A DNA stretch of 64,000 bases from Eudasyphora cyanicolor (GCA_963930755.1 OZ005736.1:232776142-232840141); one strand, 5' to 3'; shown: positions 43,700 through 54,776, counted from the first letter of the stretch. The notes: a model not told the origin generated them from the sequence alone. Numbers and translations: made by a program.

Positions 43700-44129
43700 T
43701 GTTTACGCCGGCGGGGGCGTAGGGGAGCAACGTTTACGCCGAGAGGGTAAATAAAAAGAGAGTTAGGAGAAATAGAAATATAAATAAAACACGATTAGTT
43801 TCAATGTAATAATAGGCAAGGTGCCTGAGGTTTATTGTTGTTTTTGCTGCTAAGTGTGTGGTAACGAAGATTTACCTTAAATATATTTGTACAGCAAGAT
43901 GTACTTATTCGAGCGACGGTCCAAGATGGAGAGAGGTGGCGGAGCAAGTGTCAAGAACAAGAAAACGAATCGTTACTCGTTAAAATCTGCAAAGCTAATA
44001 CTACAAGGATGTAGTAATGAGGAGTAGGCAGATTTTAACGAGTATGTATGCCCGATAAATTGGCCAATATATGCACCGAAACAAAATAATGACATAAACG
44101 AAATTCAAAGGAACATTCTAACTTAAACA
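43700..44129 (-). repeat. 5' LTR
   Basis: 430 bp, same ends as the 3' LTR with one visible substitution. It should carry the promoter for the minus-strand transcript. Followed on its right by ATTAC, the target duplication. Confidence 0.9.
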
Positions 44130-44323
44130 ATTACCTAAGTATTATTTAATGTTAATGTAAATGTCAACAATCGACTTTAAATTAAAAAAATTTTAAAAAA
44201 ATTTTGGTATATTGTATTGTGGTATATCTCTATATTTTAATATTTAAAGTCGTTCAATAGTTCTTCGTCAAAGTGTAAAGTGACTCGCATACAATTCTCA
44301 AATTGTTGGAAAATCTTTGAGAA

Positions 44324-45705
44324 ATGCCAAAAATCAAAAACTCCAAGAAAAAATTGATATTGTATTGGTTAAACCTACTTCCAGAGAATTGTTTTACAAT
44401 TTAAATATTTTTTTGTTTACAATGAGGCTTATTGTAAACAAAAAAATATTTAAATTGTAAAACAATTCTGTTGCGATTAACGTCCGCTCTAATATCTATA
44501 ATATTTTTAGGTTTCGTACGGAAAAAAAAGTTCTACTGGCACAGCATATTGTTACTAAGGCACAGAATATCAAAAATATCCAAGGACAACGAAAATGCTT
44601 ATAAATATGGAAGCATATCCGGCAACGTTCCAAATAATTCCAACAATGAATTTCAACAGGAATTATGTGAAGCGGCTGTTGTTGGAAATCGCTAAGCAAT
44701 TCCACATTAAATGCCCTTTTAACAAAATACACAGACCATCAAATCCCTAATGAAATTTCTCTCCGGAGAATATAAATGGATAAATGCTATCAACAATCAA
44801 TCCAAAAAATTCGCGACAATATCAAAGACGAAAGCGTTTGGATATCAGTGGATGAAACGACGGATAAACAAGGGCGATATGTCGCGAATTTTATTATTGG
44901 AAAATTAAGCGAAAATGAAATGCATGCTCATTTTCATTGTCGTGTAAACAGTTGGAAGCAGTAACTAGTGCAATTGTTTCTCGATTTGTGAACAACAGCA
45001 TTCGTATATTGTGGCCCCACGAGAACGAGTCAAAAGTTTTATTGCTTTTCATGGATGCTGCATCTTATATAATGAAAGCTGGTCGAAACTTTAAAGTCTT
45101 TTACCCGAATCTCCTGCACGTATCGTGTTTGCCGTTGTTTGGGGCACTTGGTTAAAGGTTACATCATTTTAGGCAGACAATTTCAAAGGAATAAAAGAGG
45201 TACGACTTTGTACATAAATGTTATCAATAAACTGCATATTAAATTTAAATTACTTGAAAAGTTTTAAAACTTATATGTATTTAAGGTTTTAGAAATACTT
45301 AACCCAGAAGAAGCTGAATCGATTTGCTGGCAAAGGACTTGCTGAAAAATCAGAGATTATTTTCAGATTTTATATATATAAAATCGATTATCGCGAGATT
45401 TTGTGAAACTATTACTTCCATGGAAGCGAAGGAATTTTTACCCTAAGTAAACTTATTACATTTATTTAAGGAAGCAGAAACTATTGTTAATAACACAACC
45501 GGTGAAATTGGAATTGTCTTGAAGCAAGCATTTGAAGCAATTATGAAAAGGAGTTCCGTTTTCAGTATCATCAAAAAATTAAATAATATTTTAAACGACG
45601 GTGGTAAAGTTTCTCAGAAGTGGAACCAGTAATCAAACATCCTGCATTTTTTACTAAAAAACTTCAAAGTGTCACCATTAGTAATTTAGAAAAAATAATA
45701 GTTAA
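44324..45705 (+). pseudogene. hAT-superfamily transposase relic (CGBP1-like)
   Basis: Broken frames give, in order: MPKIKNSKKKL (44324), EFQQELCEA (about 44650), DKCYQQSIQKIRDNIKDE and VWISVDETTDKQGRYVANFI (44776-44905, the catalytic-domain DETTD motif), IVSRFVNNSIRILWP and LLLFMDAASYIMKAGRNFKV (44990-45100), FYPNLLHVSC (the His/Cys motif) and the C-terminal SVFSIIKKLNNILNDGGK (45555-45615). This order matches hAT-like proteins related to CGG-binding protein 1. Several stops and a hairpin at 44385-44469 show inactivity. Confidence 0.75.
44385..44469. repeat. Perfect 39-bp inverted repeat, 7-base spacer
   Basis: The left arm 44385-44423 begins AGAATTGTTTTACAATTTAA, and the right arm 44431-44469 is its exact complement, around GAGGCTT. 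It lies in the N-terminal part of the hAT relic, where one arm alone fits the coding alignment, so the second arm looks like an inserted inverted copy. Confidence 0.92.
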
Positions 45706-46262
45706 TAATTGCAACACGAACTACAATAATTAATGTTATATATTTATTTTATTTATTATTATATTATATTTATTTGCCCACAGGTATTAACTAATAAAAT
45801 TTTAATAAAATCTAAGAAAAATTTTTCAAATGTTGGATGTTTTTGTAATTTTTTGCTGTATTTTACATATTTTGGTATATTTGCATTATTTTATGGTTTG
45901 ACCTTTGTCATATATTTATATGTACTTTGTATATGTATTATTCCCTGTTTTTTTTTGCTTTTTTACATGATTTTTGGCATAGGTTTTTCCCTTTTTCTAC
46001 ATGTTTGGCATATATATAGAAATATTTTGCAGTGCAATTTTGTTTGTTTATTTTTCATAGCTCTGTATTTTTGCATGAATCTTCGCATATTTTTTTATTG
46101 CAAACTAGTTTTGCATATTTTTGGCTTATTTTGTATATTTTGCATATATTTTGCATATCACAAATATGCAAAAAAAAGGAAAAATGTATACCTGTTTTTC
46201 GATTCCCTTTTCTTTGAAACGAATTTTGGTTCAATCAGAATTTTTCTGTCAAACTGCAAAAA
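45706..46262. other. T-rich low-complexity stretch with TTTTGCATATT motifs
   Basis: A 185-codon frame is open here, but its product is almost wholly Phe/Tyr/Ile/Leu/Cys, arising from degenerate TTTTGCATATTTT repeats. No start context, domain or conserved pattern supports a gene. It may be the tail of the hAT element. Confidence 0.55.
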
Positions 46263-46710
46263 AACAAGTAAGAAAGTTTCAGTGTGGTAAACCGACTAAG
46301 GTATACCCTCCCTCTTTGTGGGTAATGTAATATGGAATATTACACTACTTAATATATCAATTTGTGAGGGTTGTACCAGAAGGGGTTTATCGAATACACT
46401 TTTTTCGCTGAACAGTAGATACTTTAAATACATTGCACTGAGCGCAATTATAATCGTTTATATGCACTAGTTATTAATGCTGTGAGCTATTCAATTTTGC
46501 TTTAATTTGACCATTTTGTGTGGAAAGCACAAAAAGGGGAGCGGTGGTAACGCCCATTTTTCACAGGACTATAGGTACTTTAAAAGTCTTACACTGTGCA
46601 CAATTTTGTATTATTTTCGTGCATTGGTACCCACGCTATAAGCATTTTGTACAAAATGGTACATTTGTGTGGGAGGTGCCAAAAGGGGCGGGGCCATTTT
46701 TTTGAGGGTA
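46263..46710 (+). repeat. Family F repeat, second copy
   Basis: Starts AACAAGTAAGAAAGTTTCAG with GTAAACCGACTAAGGTATACCC, like 15230. The interior has AAAAGGGGCGGGGCCATTTTT. The right portion is cut by the LINE insertion at 46711. Confidence 0.7.
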
Positions 46711-46723
46711 TACAATTGCATAT

Positions 46724-47996
46724 TCAATTCAATTCAATTCTTTATTTAATAGTAAGTTTACAATGTGTGTATTATATTCTAGAAGTTATTGCACAGATTT
46801 GGCTTTGCCTTATATCTAGATTATTATATAACCGCTAAAGGGGAAACAATGTGGAATTTAAAATGTACGTGTGTGAAGGAAAACTATTAACAAAAACCTT
46901 CTATACTGAGATATGTATTTATAAATAATTTAATATGTTATATTATAAGAATTAACAGTTTTATGTGTACAAGTTTGAGATCAGAGGGTTTTCTGAGATC
47001 ATACAATTTGTTTGAAACCTATTTGTTATTTGTTCAATGCAAAATGTTACAGTATTTACATTACTAATAGTATGAAGCATGTTCGTTGAGAAATGCCAAG
47101 GTAGATTTAGAGCCATTTTTAGAATTTTATTTTGCGAAACTTGTAAGCGTTTTAAATGTGTTTTTGCACAGTTTCCCCAAACAGGACAACCATATAGAAT
47201 TATTGCTTGGAAAATTAACTTTACAATTAAGATTTTGTTATGATTACTAAGCATTGAGTTTCTATTTATTAAAGGATAAAGTATTCGTTTATATAGATTT
47301 ACTTTGTTGACAATGTTGGATATATGATAACTAAACGTTAATTTCTTGTCCAGATATATACCTAAATATTTAACATTTTCCAACCATGTTATATCGTTGT
47401 TCAGGATTTTTAAATTATGGGTAGGTAAGTAACAGAGCTTCCTTTTTCTAGTAAAAAAGATAGCCTGGGTCTTATCTACATTAATTTTAATTTTTCATTT
47501 TATGTAATATTCAGCCAGTTTATTAATTGCACATTGAATTTCGGTCAGAATATCCCGACTGAGTTCATGTGTATAATAAATGCCAATATCATCTGCATAT
47601 GCTGCGAACCTACAGGGACTCATTACTGGAATATCAGCGCAAAAAATATTATATAATATGGGCCCCAGGACAGACCCTTGGGGGACACCAGCAGGAATTA
47701 ATTTTAATTCGGAAAACGACTTGTCAACAGCGACACGGAAGTATCTTTTTGTCAAAAAGCTTTTAATAATCTTAACAAGATATAACGGAATTTGAAAATT
47801 AACTAATTTATAAATTAGGCCCCGATGCCATACGGTGTCAAAGGCTTTCTCTATGTCAAGTAGAATTAAAGCTGTGGATTTCCCTGAATTTAGCCCAGCT
47901 TTGATATCGTTGCAAATTCGCTTGACTTGGTGTACTGTTGAATGAGAGTGTCTGAAGCCGAATTGCTCATTCGGTAGAATTTGCATGTCCTTGAGA
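46724..47996 (-). mobile_element. 5'-truncated jockey-clade LINE with 13-bp target duplication
   Basis: Flanked by the perfect direct repeat TACAATTGCATAT at 46711-46723 and 47997-48009. On the minus strand it begins inside RT and ends with AATAAA followed by a (TTGAA)n-like tail at 46724-46745. About 1.27 kb. With one main nonsense codon it is among the better preserved LINE fragments here. Confidence 0.92.
46961..47996 (-). pseudogene. Jockey-clade reverse transcriptase, C-terminal two thirds
   Basis: The first frame (to 47495) carries NEQFGFRHSHSTVHQVKRIC, ALILLDIEKAFDTVWHRGL (motif A), AGVPQGSVLGPILYNIF (motif B) and FAAYADDIGIYY (YADD catalytic box). A TAA at 47495-47497 interrupts it. 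In the next block NVDKTQAIFFTRKRK is readable and, from 47383, NVKYLGIYLDKKLTFSYHI, ILYGCPVWGNCAKTHLKRLQ (thumb) and a C-terminal tail to 46961. No RNase H follows, as expected for jockey. The endonuclease and fingers are lost by 5' truncation. Confidence 0.88.
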
Positions 47997-48009
47997 TACA
48001 ATTGCATAT

Positions 48010-48207
48010 AATCCGAGGTCTACTGATGAATGTTAATTGGTCGCAAATCAGCTGTTTTCACATCGTGACATCGTGGGTTAATTTGCTTCTTTACTTCGGT
48101 TAAAATTGATGGATAGATTACATCTAGCCGAACCACCTAAAACACTATTTTTCAATGAATGTGTGCACAAAAATCTCACGAGTGTGCTCCCGTTAGCATA
48201 AACACAC
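48010..48207. other. Unclassified spacer left of the hAT element
   Basis: No ORF. It ends with AAACACAC (48200-48207), the left copy of the hAT target duplication. Confidence 0.5.
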
Positions 48208-48439
48208 CAGTGATGGGATTGGAAAATTTTCTAACTGTACCACAATGATCAAGAAATTGTACCAAGTGTACCACGATTGTACCAAATTAACAGATGTGAA
48301 AAACTTAGATTGTTTTTAAAATTTATTTTGATTTGTATACCCTCCACCATAGGAAGGGGGTATATTCATTTTGTCACTCCGTTTGTAACACCTCGAAATA
48401 TTGATGAGAGACATCATTAAGTATATACATACACATATA

Positions 48440-48977
48440 GGGTTTTCCAATAAGAGTGGTATGATTTCTTTAAATAAAAAACACTCTTATTGTTAAGGAA
48501 ATTCAAAAGTTTTTTATTTAATATGAAGTACAATCGATACAATTAAGTTCAAAATAAAACGTCTTTCAAATGGCCTCCACGACTTCTTCTGCAGGAACGA
48601 ATTCGATGAACCCAATGTTTGAGCACGATTTCAAATGTGAACGGAAAGTTTATTTTTGCTCTAGCGGCTTAACGGTACGTCGAAGATAGCTCTTAACGAG
48701 AGCTAAAATATTGCTCATGGGTGTCAAGGCCGTAGGTCGACTGGAAAGTGTTTTTTGGGATTAAAAAAATGGACTTAGCGCACGAAAAGTTGCAATTATT
48801 AGAACGATTATTTTGATAATAAAACTGAATAATTTAAACGTTGTTCTTGCGAAAATCTCCCTATGACGAAATTGTAAACACTGCTGAATACAATGAAAAA
48901 TAAATGACAGATCATGACATATTACAAATGGCCGAAACGTCAGTTCAAAATCATTTCGTCCCTATTGAAAAACCCGT
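48440..48977 (-). mobile_element. Tc1/mariner-type deletion derivative (T')
   Basis: TA-flanked (48438-48439, 48978-48979), with ends GGGTTTTCCAATAAGAG and CTATTGAAAAACCCGT. The minus strand retains a leader like T's and the very C-terminus of a transposase (CRRSRGGHLKDVLF), the middle being deleted. It matches T at several points (AATATTTTAGCTCT, AATGGACTTAGCGC in reverse), so it is a cousin of that family. Confidence 0.8.
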
Positions 48978-49346
48978 TATTATTAATCGTCGTAAAATTC
49001 TAAGACGATATAGATTATAGTGTCTGTTGTAATCACGCTACAATCTACAACTATTTAGCTGGGTGACTGAAATTTGGTACTGATACTTCTTATAGCTACA
49101 GGTAACTTAGGATTGAAAATGAGCAATACCGATCAATTTTTTAATATAGCCCCCACATATCGCCGCTTTGATGACCAAGTGACAACATGTGTGTACATTT
49201 ATAGTATGTAGCTTTTCAGTTGTATCCAAAAAACGGTAAACATTATCGACGTATCTGACAATATGTTACGAGTACTTAACTTTTTTTATGAATATTGAGA
49301 AAGAAGAAGTTTTGTACATAATAAGAAAAACAAACTTTAATTTGTA

Positions 49347-50236
49347 AAGGGTGATCTAAGTAGATATTTTTTCAATAGCCTTTTTCTGACAGATCACGTG
49401 TGAGTCGTGTCATGCTGTCTTGTTATTTTTGTTAAGTATTGTTTGGTATGTCATCATGGAAAGACTTACTTACGCCTGAACAACGTTTACAAATTATTCA
49501 GTTTTAATATCAAAACAATCGTTCGCCAATTGCGCTAAGTCCATTTATTTTTAAATAACAAAAAAACACTTTCCAGTCGACCCACGATCTTGACACCCAT
49601 GAGCAATATTTTAGCTCTTGTTAAGAGCTATCTTTTTGTCATTGACCGATTCCCGATCCAACGTACCGGAATCATTGGTCCATATTTCTTCAAAAATGAT
49701 GCCGGTGAGAACGTAGCCGTCAATGGCGACCGTTATCGTGCCATGATAACCGACTATTTTATGCCTGAAATTGAAGCTCGTGATCTCGGCGACATTTGGT
49801 TTCAACATGACGGCGCCATTTCCCACACATCGCATCAATCAATGGATTTATTGAGAGAACACTTCGGTGAGCAGATAATTTCAGGTTTGGGCCGGTCGAT
49901 TGGCCACTAAGATCGTGTGATATCACACCGTTAGACCTTTTCCTGTGGGGATATGTAAAGTCTAAAGTTTATGCGGACAAACCCGCTTCGATTCAGGCCT
50001 AGGAGCAAAACATCACGCGTGTCATTAGCCAGTTACCAGTCGAAATGCTCGAACGAGTCATCGAAAATTGGATTCAACGGATGGACCATCTGAGACGTAG
50101 CCGCGGCCAACATTTGATAGACATAATCTTCAAAAAATAAATGCCATAGAATGTTCTTTCAAATGATAATAGACATTCCCCATTCAATTTGAATTTTCTG
50201 TGTTTTTTTCTTTAAAAAAGTAGGGAACCTCGCGCT
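49347..50236 (+). mobile_element. Tc1/mariner-type transposon T, internally deleted copy
   Basis: Starts after TA 49345-49346 with AAGGGTGATCTAAG. It contains leader, degraded N-terminus and catalytic region, and a 3' region (CATTCCCCATTCAATTTG, GTAGGGAACCT) shared with 4285-4385. The right terminus has lost GGATCACCC. Confidence 0.82.
49620..50139 (+). pseudogene. Tc1/mariner transposase, catalytic and C-terminal part
   Basis: The open block 49590-49910 gives IIGPYFFKNDAGENVAVNGD, then DIWFQHDGAISHTS with the second catalytic Asp retained. A frameshift at about 49905 is followed by a DITPLDLFLWGYVKSKVYAD region (the third acidic position reads as D in PLD), then VISQLPVEMLERVIENW and HLRRSRGQHL to about 50136. 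The N-terminal DNA-binding half and first Asp region are missing or unreadable. This is the best reference here for the fragment at 1-350. Confidence 0.82.
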
Positions 50237-51030
50237 TTATAATAAGCATTACTCCATTGGGAAGAAGCAACATTGTCTCAGAAAATCTGCTCTCCTGAAC
50301 AATTTGGAAAATTTTAGTTCCATCAGTTGGTCTTCAAAGCGACGATTTGATTTCTAAACGCCATAGAGACCACAAATTTCAAATGATCGGTCAGAAAATT
50401 GGTATTTTGGGTGTATTTATACTCAGAAACCTTCACACGAACAACGGTCCATGTTTTAATATAGCCCTCACACAAAGGTCCCTCTCGATTTTTCTTCTCA
50501 ACGCAATAAAAACCACGAATTTCAACGAATGGGGCTGAAATTTGGGTTTATTTGTACCCGAAGCCATTCAAGCGCGATCCTTGGTGGAGGTTACATAAGA
50601 TTCGGCATCGCCGAACTCAATGCTGTCTTCTTGCTTAATTGTTTTAATCAGCGTTTGATGCATACTGGTACGAAAGGCATACGTACAAAATGATATCGTA
50701 AGTAGGTACCCTTTTCTGCCTTTAAAAATGTGTGAATAGGTTTTTTTTTTTATTAATTTTACTGGCCAGAGAAATGTACCAAAAATTGTTTGATTGTACC
50801 AGCGTACCAAAAATTCCTCAATTGTACCAAAAGTGGTACAATTGTACCACGTTTTCCATCACTGAAACACACACCAACTGTGTGTATGTTATTTTTTGAA
50901 CAGTCGCTCAAAAAATACCTTTCTTCGGTTGACTACATTTAATAAATTTTCTTTTTAAATACGAGTATAACCCGTTATTTCTCCACGCTGAAATTAGGGT
51001 TTGTTTAGAATCGATCAAGGAATATGCTTA

Positions 51031-51165
51031 CACGGGGAAAATCGGAAGAAAATATATTTGTAATAAATATATATTATATATTTCTGAATAAATAAATTGT
51101 ATTTGAAAATCATTAAAATTTATTTGGAGCTCATATGTAAATATGATACAACAAAATATATTTCG
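51031..51165 (+). repeat. Left end of a family K MITE
   Basis: CACGGGGAAAATCGG start, then GAAAATATATTTG and TTATATATTTCTGAATAAA, matching the reverse of 63355-63190. Truncated at about 51165 by an L-type element. Confidence 0.7.
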
Positions 51166-51408
51166 TTAGCTAATCATGCAAATATGGTAAGTCCATTTTT
51201 ATGAAAATTGTGATTTTGTGATAGAATGATAGAACAATCAAGAATACATCATCTAGAGAAAAGAAAATTATGTTGTTTTTCCATTTGTTTTGCAGTGGTA
51301 TGCAAATATGCCAAGTCCAATAGAAAATATGCAAATATGCTAAGTCCACACAAATATGAAAAACATATAAAGTCGGTCTGGAAACGGATAATTTAATAAA
51401 CGATAATT
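51166..51408 (+). repeat. Family L MITE, partial
   Basis: TTAGCTAATCATGCAAATATG start and ATAGAATGATAGAAC core as in 18581-18909 (reverse), with repeated TATGCAAATATGC(C/T)AAGTCC at 51300-51345. Confidence 0.6.
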
Positions 51409-51415
51409 ACAAATA

Positions 51416-52322
51416 AAGGGTCCGCCATCTAACGTTTTTTTTTTTGAATGATAACACTTAGCTCATGTCTGATTTGACAGATAATTAGTTTTATCCTTCC
51501 GCTGAACGAATATGGTTGTGTATACGCTTGAACAACGCTGGGAAATATTGCGACATTACTTTGAAAATTTTGATTTTCAATTTTTTTTTCATTTTTGATT
51601 TTCATTTGATTTTGATTTTTTAATTTGGTCTTGGCGGGTATGTAAACAAGCAAAATTGTCGCATTTGAGGCACAGAAAACCCGCACGCATACATTGAAAA
51701 GCCGATACACCCAAAACGAGTCACTGTTTGGTGCGGATTTTGGTCCAGAGGCATAATTGGGCCATTTTTCTTCGAAAATGAGCAAGGAGTGGCCGTTACA
51801 GTCAATGGCGATCGTTACCGGGCCATGTTGAACGAATTTTTGTTCACAAAAATTGAAGAGGAGGATATTGGCAACATTTGGTTTCAACAGGTAGGCGCTA
51901 CGTGCCACACAGCCAAAGCTATACTCGATGTTTTGCGCCCAGTTTTTGAAGATCGCATTATCAGCCGCAGAGCTGATGTCGTTTGGCCACATCGGAGCTG
52001 CGATTTGACACCGTTGGACTATTATTTGTGGGGTGCCCTCAAAGATAAGTGTTACGCCGACAGGCCAGATACAATTGACGCTTTAAAGGACAATATTCGT
52101 GAAGCCATTGGTGAAATACAGCTGCACACACTCGATAATGTGCTTAAAAATTGGACCGATCGTGTAGGCTACTGCATGGCCAGCAGAGGCAGCCATTTGA
52201 ATGAAATTATTTTCCATTATTAACCGGAAGGATTGTACTTTCAAATAAAAAAAGAAATTTGAGAAAATATTCAGTAGTTTTTTTATAGCATTTTCAAAAA
52301 AAAAGTTATTTGGCGGACCCTT
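51416..52322 (+). mobile_element. Tc1/mariner-type element M, 907 bp
   Basis: Inverted ends AAGGGTCCGCCATCTAACG and GGCGGACCCTT, flanked by TA at 51414-51415 and 52323-52324. It carries a transposase gene with an internal deletion. AATAAA follows the stop at about 52237. Confidence 0.9.
51512..52223 (+). pseudogene. Tc1/mariner transposase with catalytic Asp changed to Val
   Basis: The N-terminus MVVYTLEQRWEILRHYFEN starts at about 51512, then most of the DNA-binding half is deleted. From about 51630 the frame gives GYVNKQNC, RVTVWCGFW (first catalytic region nearby), GIIGPFFFEN, VTVNGDRYRAML, IWFQQVGATCHTA, then RSCDLTPLDYYLWGALKDKC and a C-terminus RVGYCMASRGSHLNEIIFHY ending at TAA 52221. 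In relatives the central motif is FQQDGAT, so the second catalytic Asp is Val here (GTA codon). The block 51789-52223 is fully open. Inactive through both deletion and substitution. Confidence 0.87.
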
Positions 52323-52324
52323 TA

Positions 52325-53215
52325 CAATAGAAGATAATTACAAATACAATAGAAGATAATTACAAATTCAATAGTTATAAAAATAAGAATAATTATTATT
52401 ATAAATTATGTAAAAATTTTTACTTGAATAGTTTGAAGAGAAATACAGTGGTTATTACCACCGATCAAACTAGAGAACACAAGGTAAGTTCCATGTATGT
52501 ATGTTTGGTGGAAATTCGATTTGGGTAATTTTTAATCATTTAAGCAATGTCCTTCCGTCTGTCTGCTGGCTGGTGCGCACGATAGCTCTCGATTGACTTC
52601 AAATTTGGTATGTGCTAATATGTTTTCTCTATCTCAGATTATGTTCGAAGATGGACCATATTGGTCCACTCCTTCTAGTACCTCCCCCACAAAGGGTTAA
52701 CTTTTAGTGTAATATTGATTCTTTAATACTTCTATATTACTTAATCGAATCTTCTGAAATGCCACAGTTTAGTTTATTAGTAGCTATCACCTTCAGAAAA
52801 TATTTCAATAATTTAGTTCCATAATTAGGTTTTATAAAAAAAAAAATGATGTGGATCACATGGCTTTAGATTCTATCAATATGTATTCAACTTTTTTGGC
52901 ACAAATTTAGACTACGAAGTAAAAAAAAACAATATTCATACGTATTTTGAAAAGAGTTTTGCTCACAAGTGGTCGCATCTAAAATACATATTATACAAGG
53001 CTGGCCACAATAGCGAGGGGTTTATAAAGAATTAAACAATAAACCTACTCAACTTTACTTGCTCGGCTATACCATATGAACTAGTCCCTGACTCATCAGT
53101 GGCCGAAAAATAAATAGCAGAAATATTATCCAGTTACGATGAATATATTGTACATTAAATAAAATAAGGTAATTACAAAGTAAAACAAACCAAAAATAAC
53201 AATTTGAAGGCATAA
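52325..53215. repeat. Unclassified DNA with a minus-strand family F fragment
   Basis: About 52480-52745 matches family F in reverse (CTGTCTGCTGGCTGGTGCGC, GGACCATATTGGTCC, GTACCTCCCCCACAAAGGG). AATAGAAGATAATTACAAA is directly repeated at 52328/52352. The rest is AT-rich and featureless. Confidence 0.55.
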
Positions 53216-53219
53216 CTCT

Positions 53220-54510
53220 CCCGATTTCATTGAAATTTGGAACGCGTTATTTACTACTCGAATGCCCAGATATCAACGATATAGAGACAGTCATCAGATG
53301 CCTCAAAAACTATAAGTCACCTGACTTGGAGAACATCTCCCCCGAATTTCTCACAGCGGAACTAAAGAAAGGAATGGTTGTCAATATTACCAAGAAAGGC
53401 GATTTATCAGAATGCAAAAAACTGGACGGGAATAACTCTCCTATCGATGGTAAACAAAGTTATAGCGAACATCCTAAACAAGCGCTTATCTAACTCACTC
53501 CAAAGAGACATTCGCAACGAACAAGCTGGATTCCGCCCTAACAAATCCTGTATAGATCATATCAATAGTCTTCGGATAATAACGGAGCAATCCTGCTAAT
53601 GGCGCACACCATTATATCTAACCTTTATCGATTTCGAGAAAGCCTTCGATACCATCAATCAGTCAATGATATTGAGCACACTGAGATGCAAAGGTATTCC
53701 CATCAAGGTAATCACCCTAATACAAGCTTTGTATGAAGACGCAAACTGCCGCATTACTCATGAGGGTCTAGTAAGCGAAAAAATCAAAATAAACATTGGA
53801 GTTAAACAAGGATGTCCATTATCGCCTATGCTATTCAACCAAACAATCGACAACATCATGAAACGGGTAACAACAAGGCGAAGGGGTATCACATGGGGCC
53901 TAAATGGACGACTGGAGGATCTGGACGTAAAACTAAAATAGATGTCTCAAAAACTAAATGTCTCAAAAACTAAGGCCATGAGAATAAATACAGAAAATAC
54001 TCAGCCATTAACCATATACTGACAAAACGTCGATGAAGTTGAATCCTTCTGCTATCTCTGCAGTATTATGACAAAATCAGGGGGAAAGATGGTGTTTTAA
54101 GCCGTATAAACAAGGCAAAACAGTCGTACGGGCAATTAAACTCAGTGTGGAGATCCAACTACATATCTCTGCGTACAAAGTGTGTTGTACGGATGCGAGG
54201 CATGGAATGCTGCCAACCAAGATGTAAACGCGTTGCAAGTATTCAAGAACCGCTGCCTACGCAGAATATTAAAAATATTCTGGCCAAACACAATTGCAAA
54301 CCAACAACTGTGGCTAGTAAGACGGCATACCCACATATTGAAATCAAGGACGGAAGTGGAGATGGATAGGGCATGCGCTACGCAGGCCCCATAATGACAT
54401 AACCAGAAATGCTATCGATTGGAACCCTCAAGGTTGCCGAAGAAGAGGACGCCCCAGTAGGATTGCCAGGTCACAGAATATTCGTCACACTCTCACAAAT
54501 CCAGAACAGT
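53220..54510 (+). pseudogene. Non-LTR reverse transcriptase relic without RNase H
   Basis: Broken frames carry LKNYKSPDLENISPEFL, KNWTGITLLSMVNKVIANIL, NEQAGFRPNKSCIDHI, LTFIDFEKAFDTIN (motif A), KGIPIKVITLIQALYED, INIGVKQGCPLSPMLFN (motif B), then RRGITWGLNGRLEDLD directly joined to VKLKQMSQK: the segment with the YADD box has been deleted near 53935. After 54170 come VLYGCEAWNAA and FKNRCLRRILKIFWPNTIAN, with a C-terminal RRRGRP-like remnant. The motifs suggest a lineage other than jockey or LOA, perhaps Nimb/RTE-like, but the clade is uncertain. Confidence 0.78.
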
Positions 54511-54776
54511 AAAAAATGTTTGTGAGACTCAATATTTGTAAAACTTATGGACGAAATACCAAGACTAGTCTGACAATTTGCAAAAAACGAATTCACGAAT
54601 TCAAAAAGATGAAATAATTCGACCGTTTCTTACCAAACAACCGATTGCGACCAAACTTGGCATGGTAGATGAAGAGGTAAACTTTGCAAAATTCGGTTCA
54701 GCTGTTGCAATTAAAAATTTCATAAAACACAAAAACTCAGTTTTATAATTTTTTCAAAAATTAAAATGGCCATAAG
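54511..54776. other. AT-rich spacer
   Basis: No ORF or repeat recognised. Confidence 0.4.

Larger units (their letters stand above)
38803..44129 (-). mobile_element. Young BEL/Pao-type LTR retrotransposon with gag-protease only
   Basis: Two 430-bp LTRs (38803-39232 and 43700-44129) that differ at a single base by eye (T/G near 38841/43738), ends TGTTTAAG...GTAAACA on the minus strand, and an exact 5-bp target duplication ATTAC at 38798-38802 and 44130-44134. The internal 4.5 kb, read on the minus strand, holds a 1.4-kb leader, one gag-protease ORF, a 0.9-kb spacer with minisatellite, and no RT, RNase H or integrase. It must have used enzymes from a relative. The near-identical LTRs mean a very recent insertion. 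Confidence 0.92.
48335..50635 (+). repeat. Family B repeat split by two Tc1/mariner-type insertions
   Basis: Segments 48335-48439, 48978-49346 and 50237-50635 align in order with 1893-2822: TATACCCTCCACCATAGG start, TCGTAAAATTCTAAGACGAT core, and GGTGGAGGTTACATAAGATTC with GGCATCGCCGAAC closing hairpin. Confidence 0.8.
48208..50864. mobile_element. Non-autonomous hAT element containing nested insertions
   Basis: Ends CAGTGATGG... and ...CCATCACTG, flanked by the exact 8-bp duplication AAACACAC (48200-48207 and 50865-50872), diagnostic of hAT. Subterminal TGTACCA / TGGTACA motifs recur at both ends (48235-48280 and 50775-50850). Its own sequence is only 48208-48334 and about 50636-50864. The rest is a B repeat with two Tc1/mariner insertions. 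No hAT transposase. Confidence 0.9.

Noticed and set aside
45733..46290. 185-codon ORF rich in Phe, Tyr, Ile and Leu that resembles a membrane protein
   Set aside because: The composition follows from T-rich TTTTGCATATT repeats. No domain, start context or conservation signal.
49611..49838. Minus-strand ORF also seen on the plus strand at 116-343
   Set aside because: Both are antisense to the T transposase; the sense strand carries the catalytic motifs.
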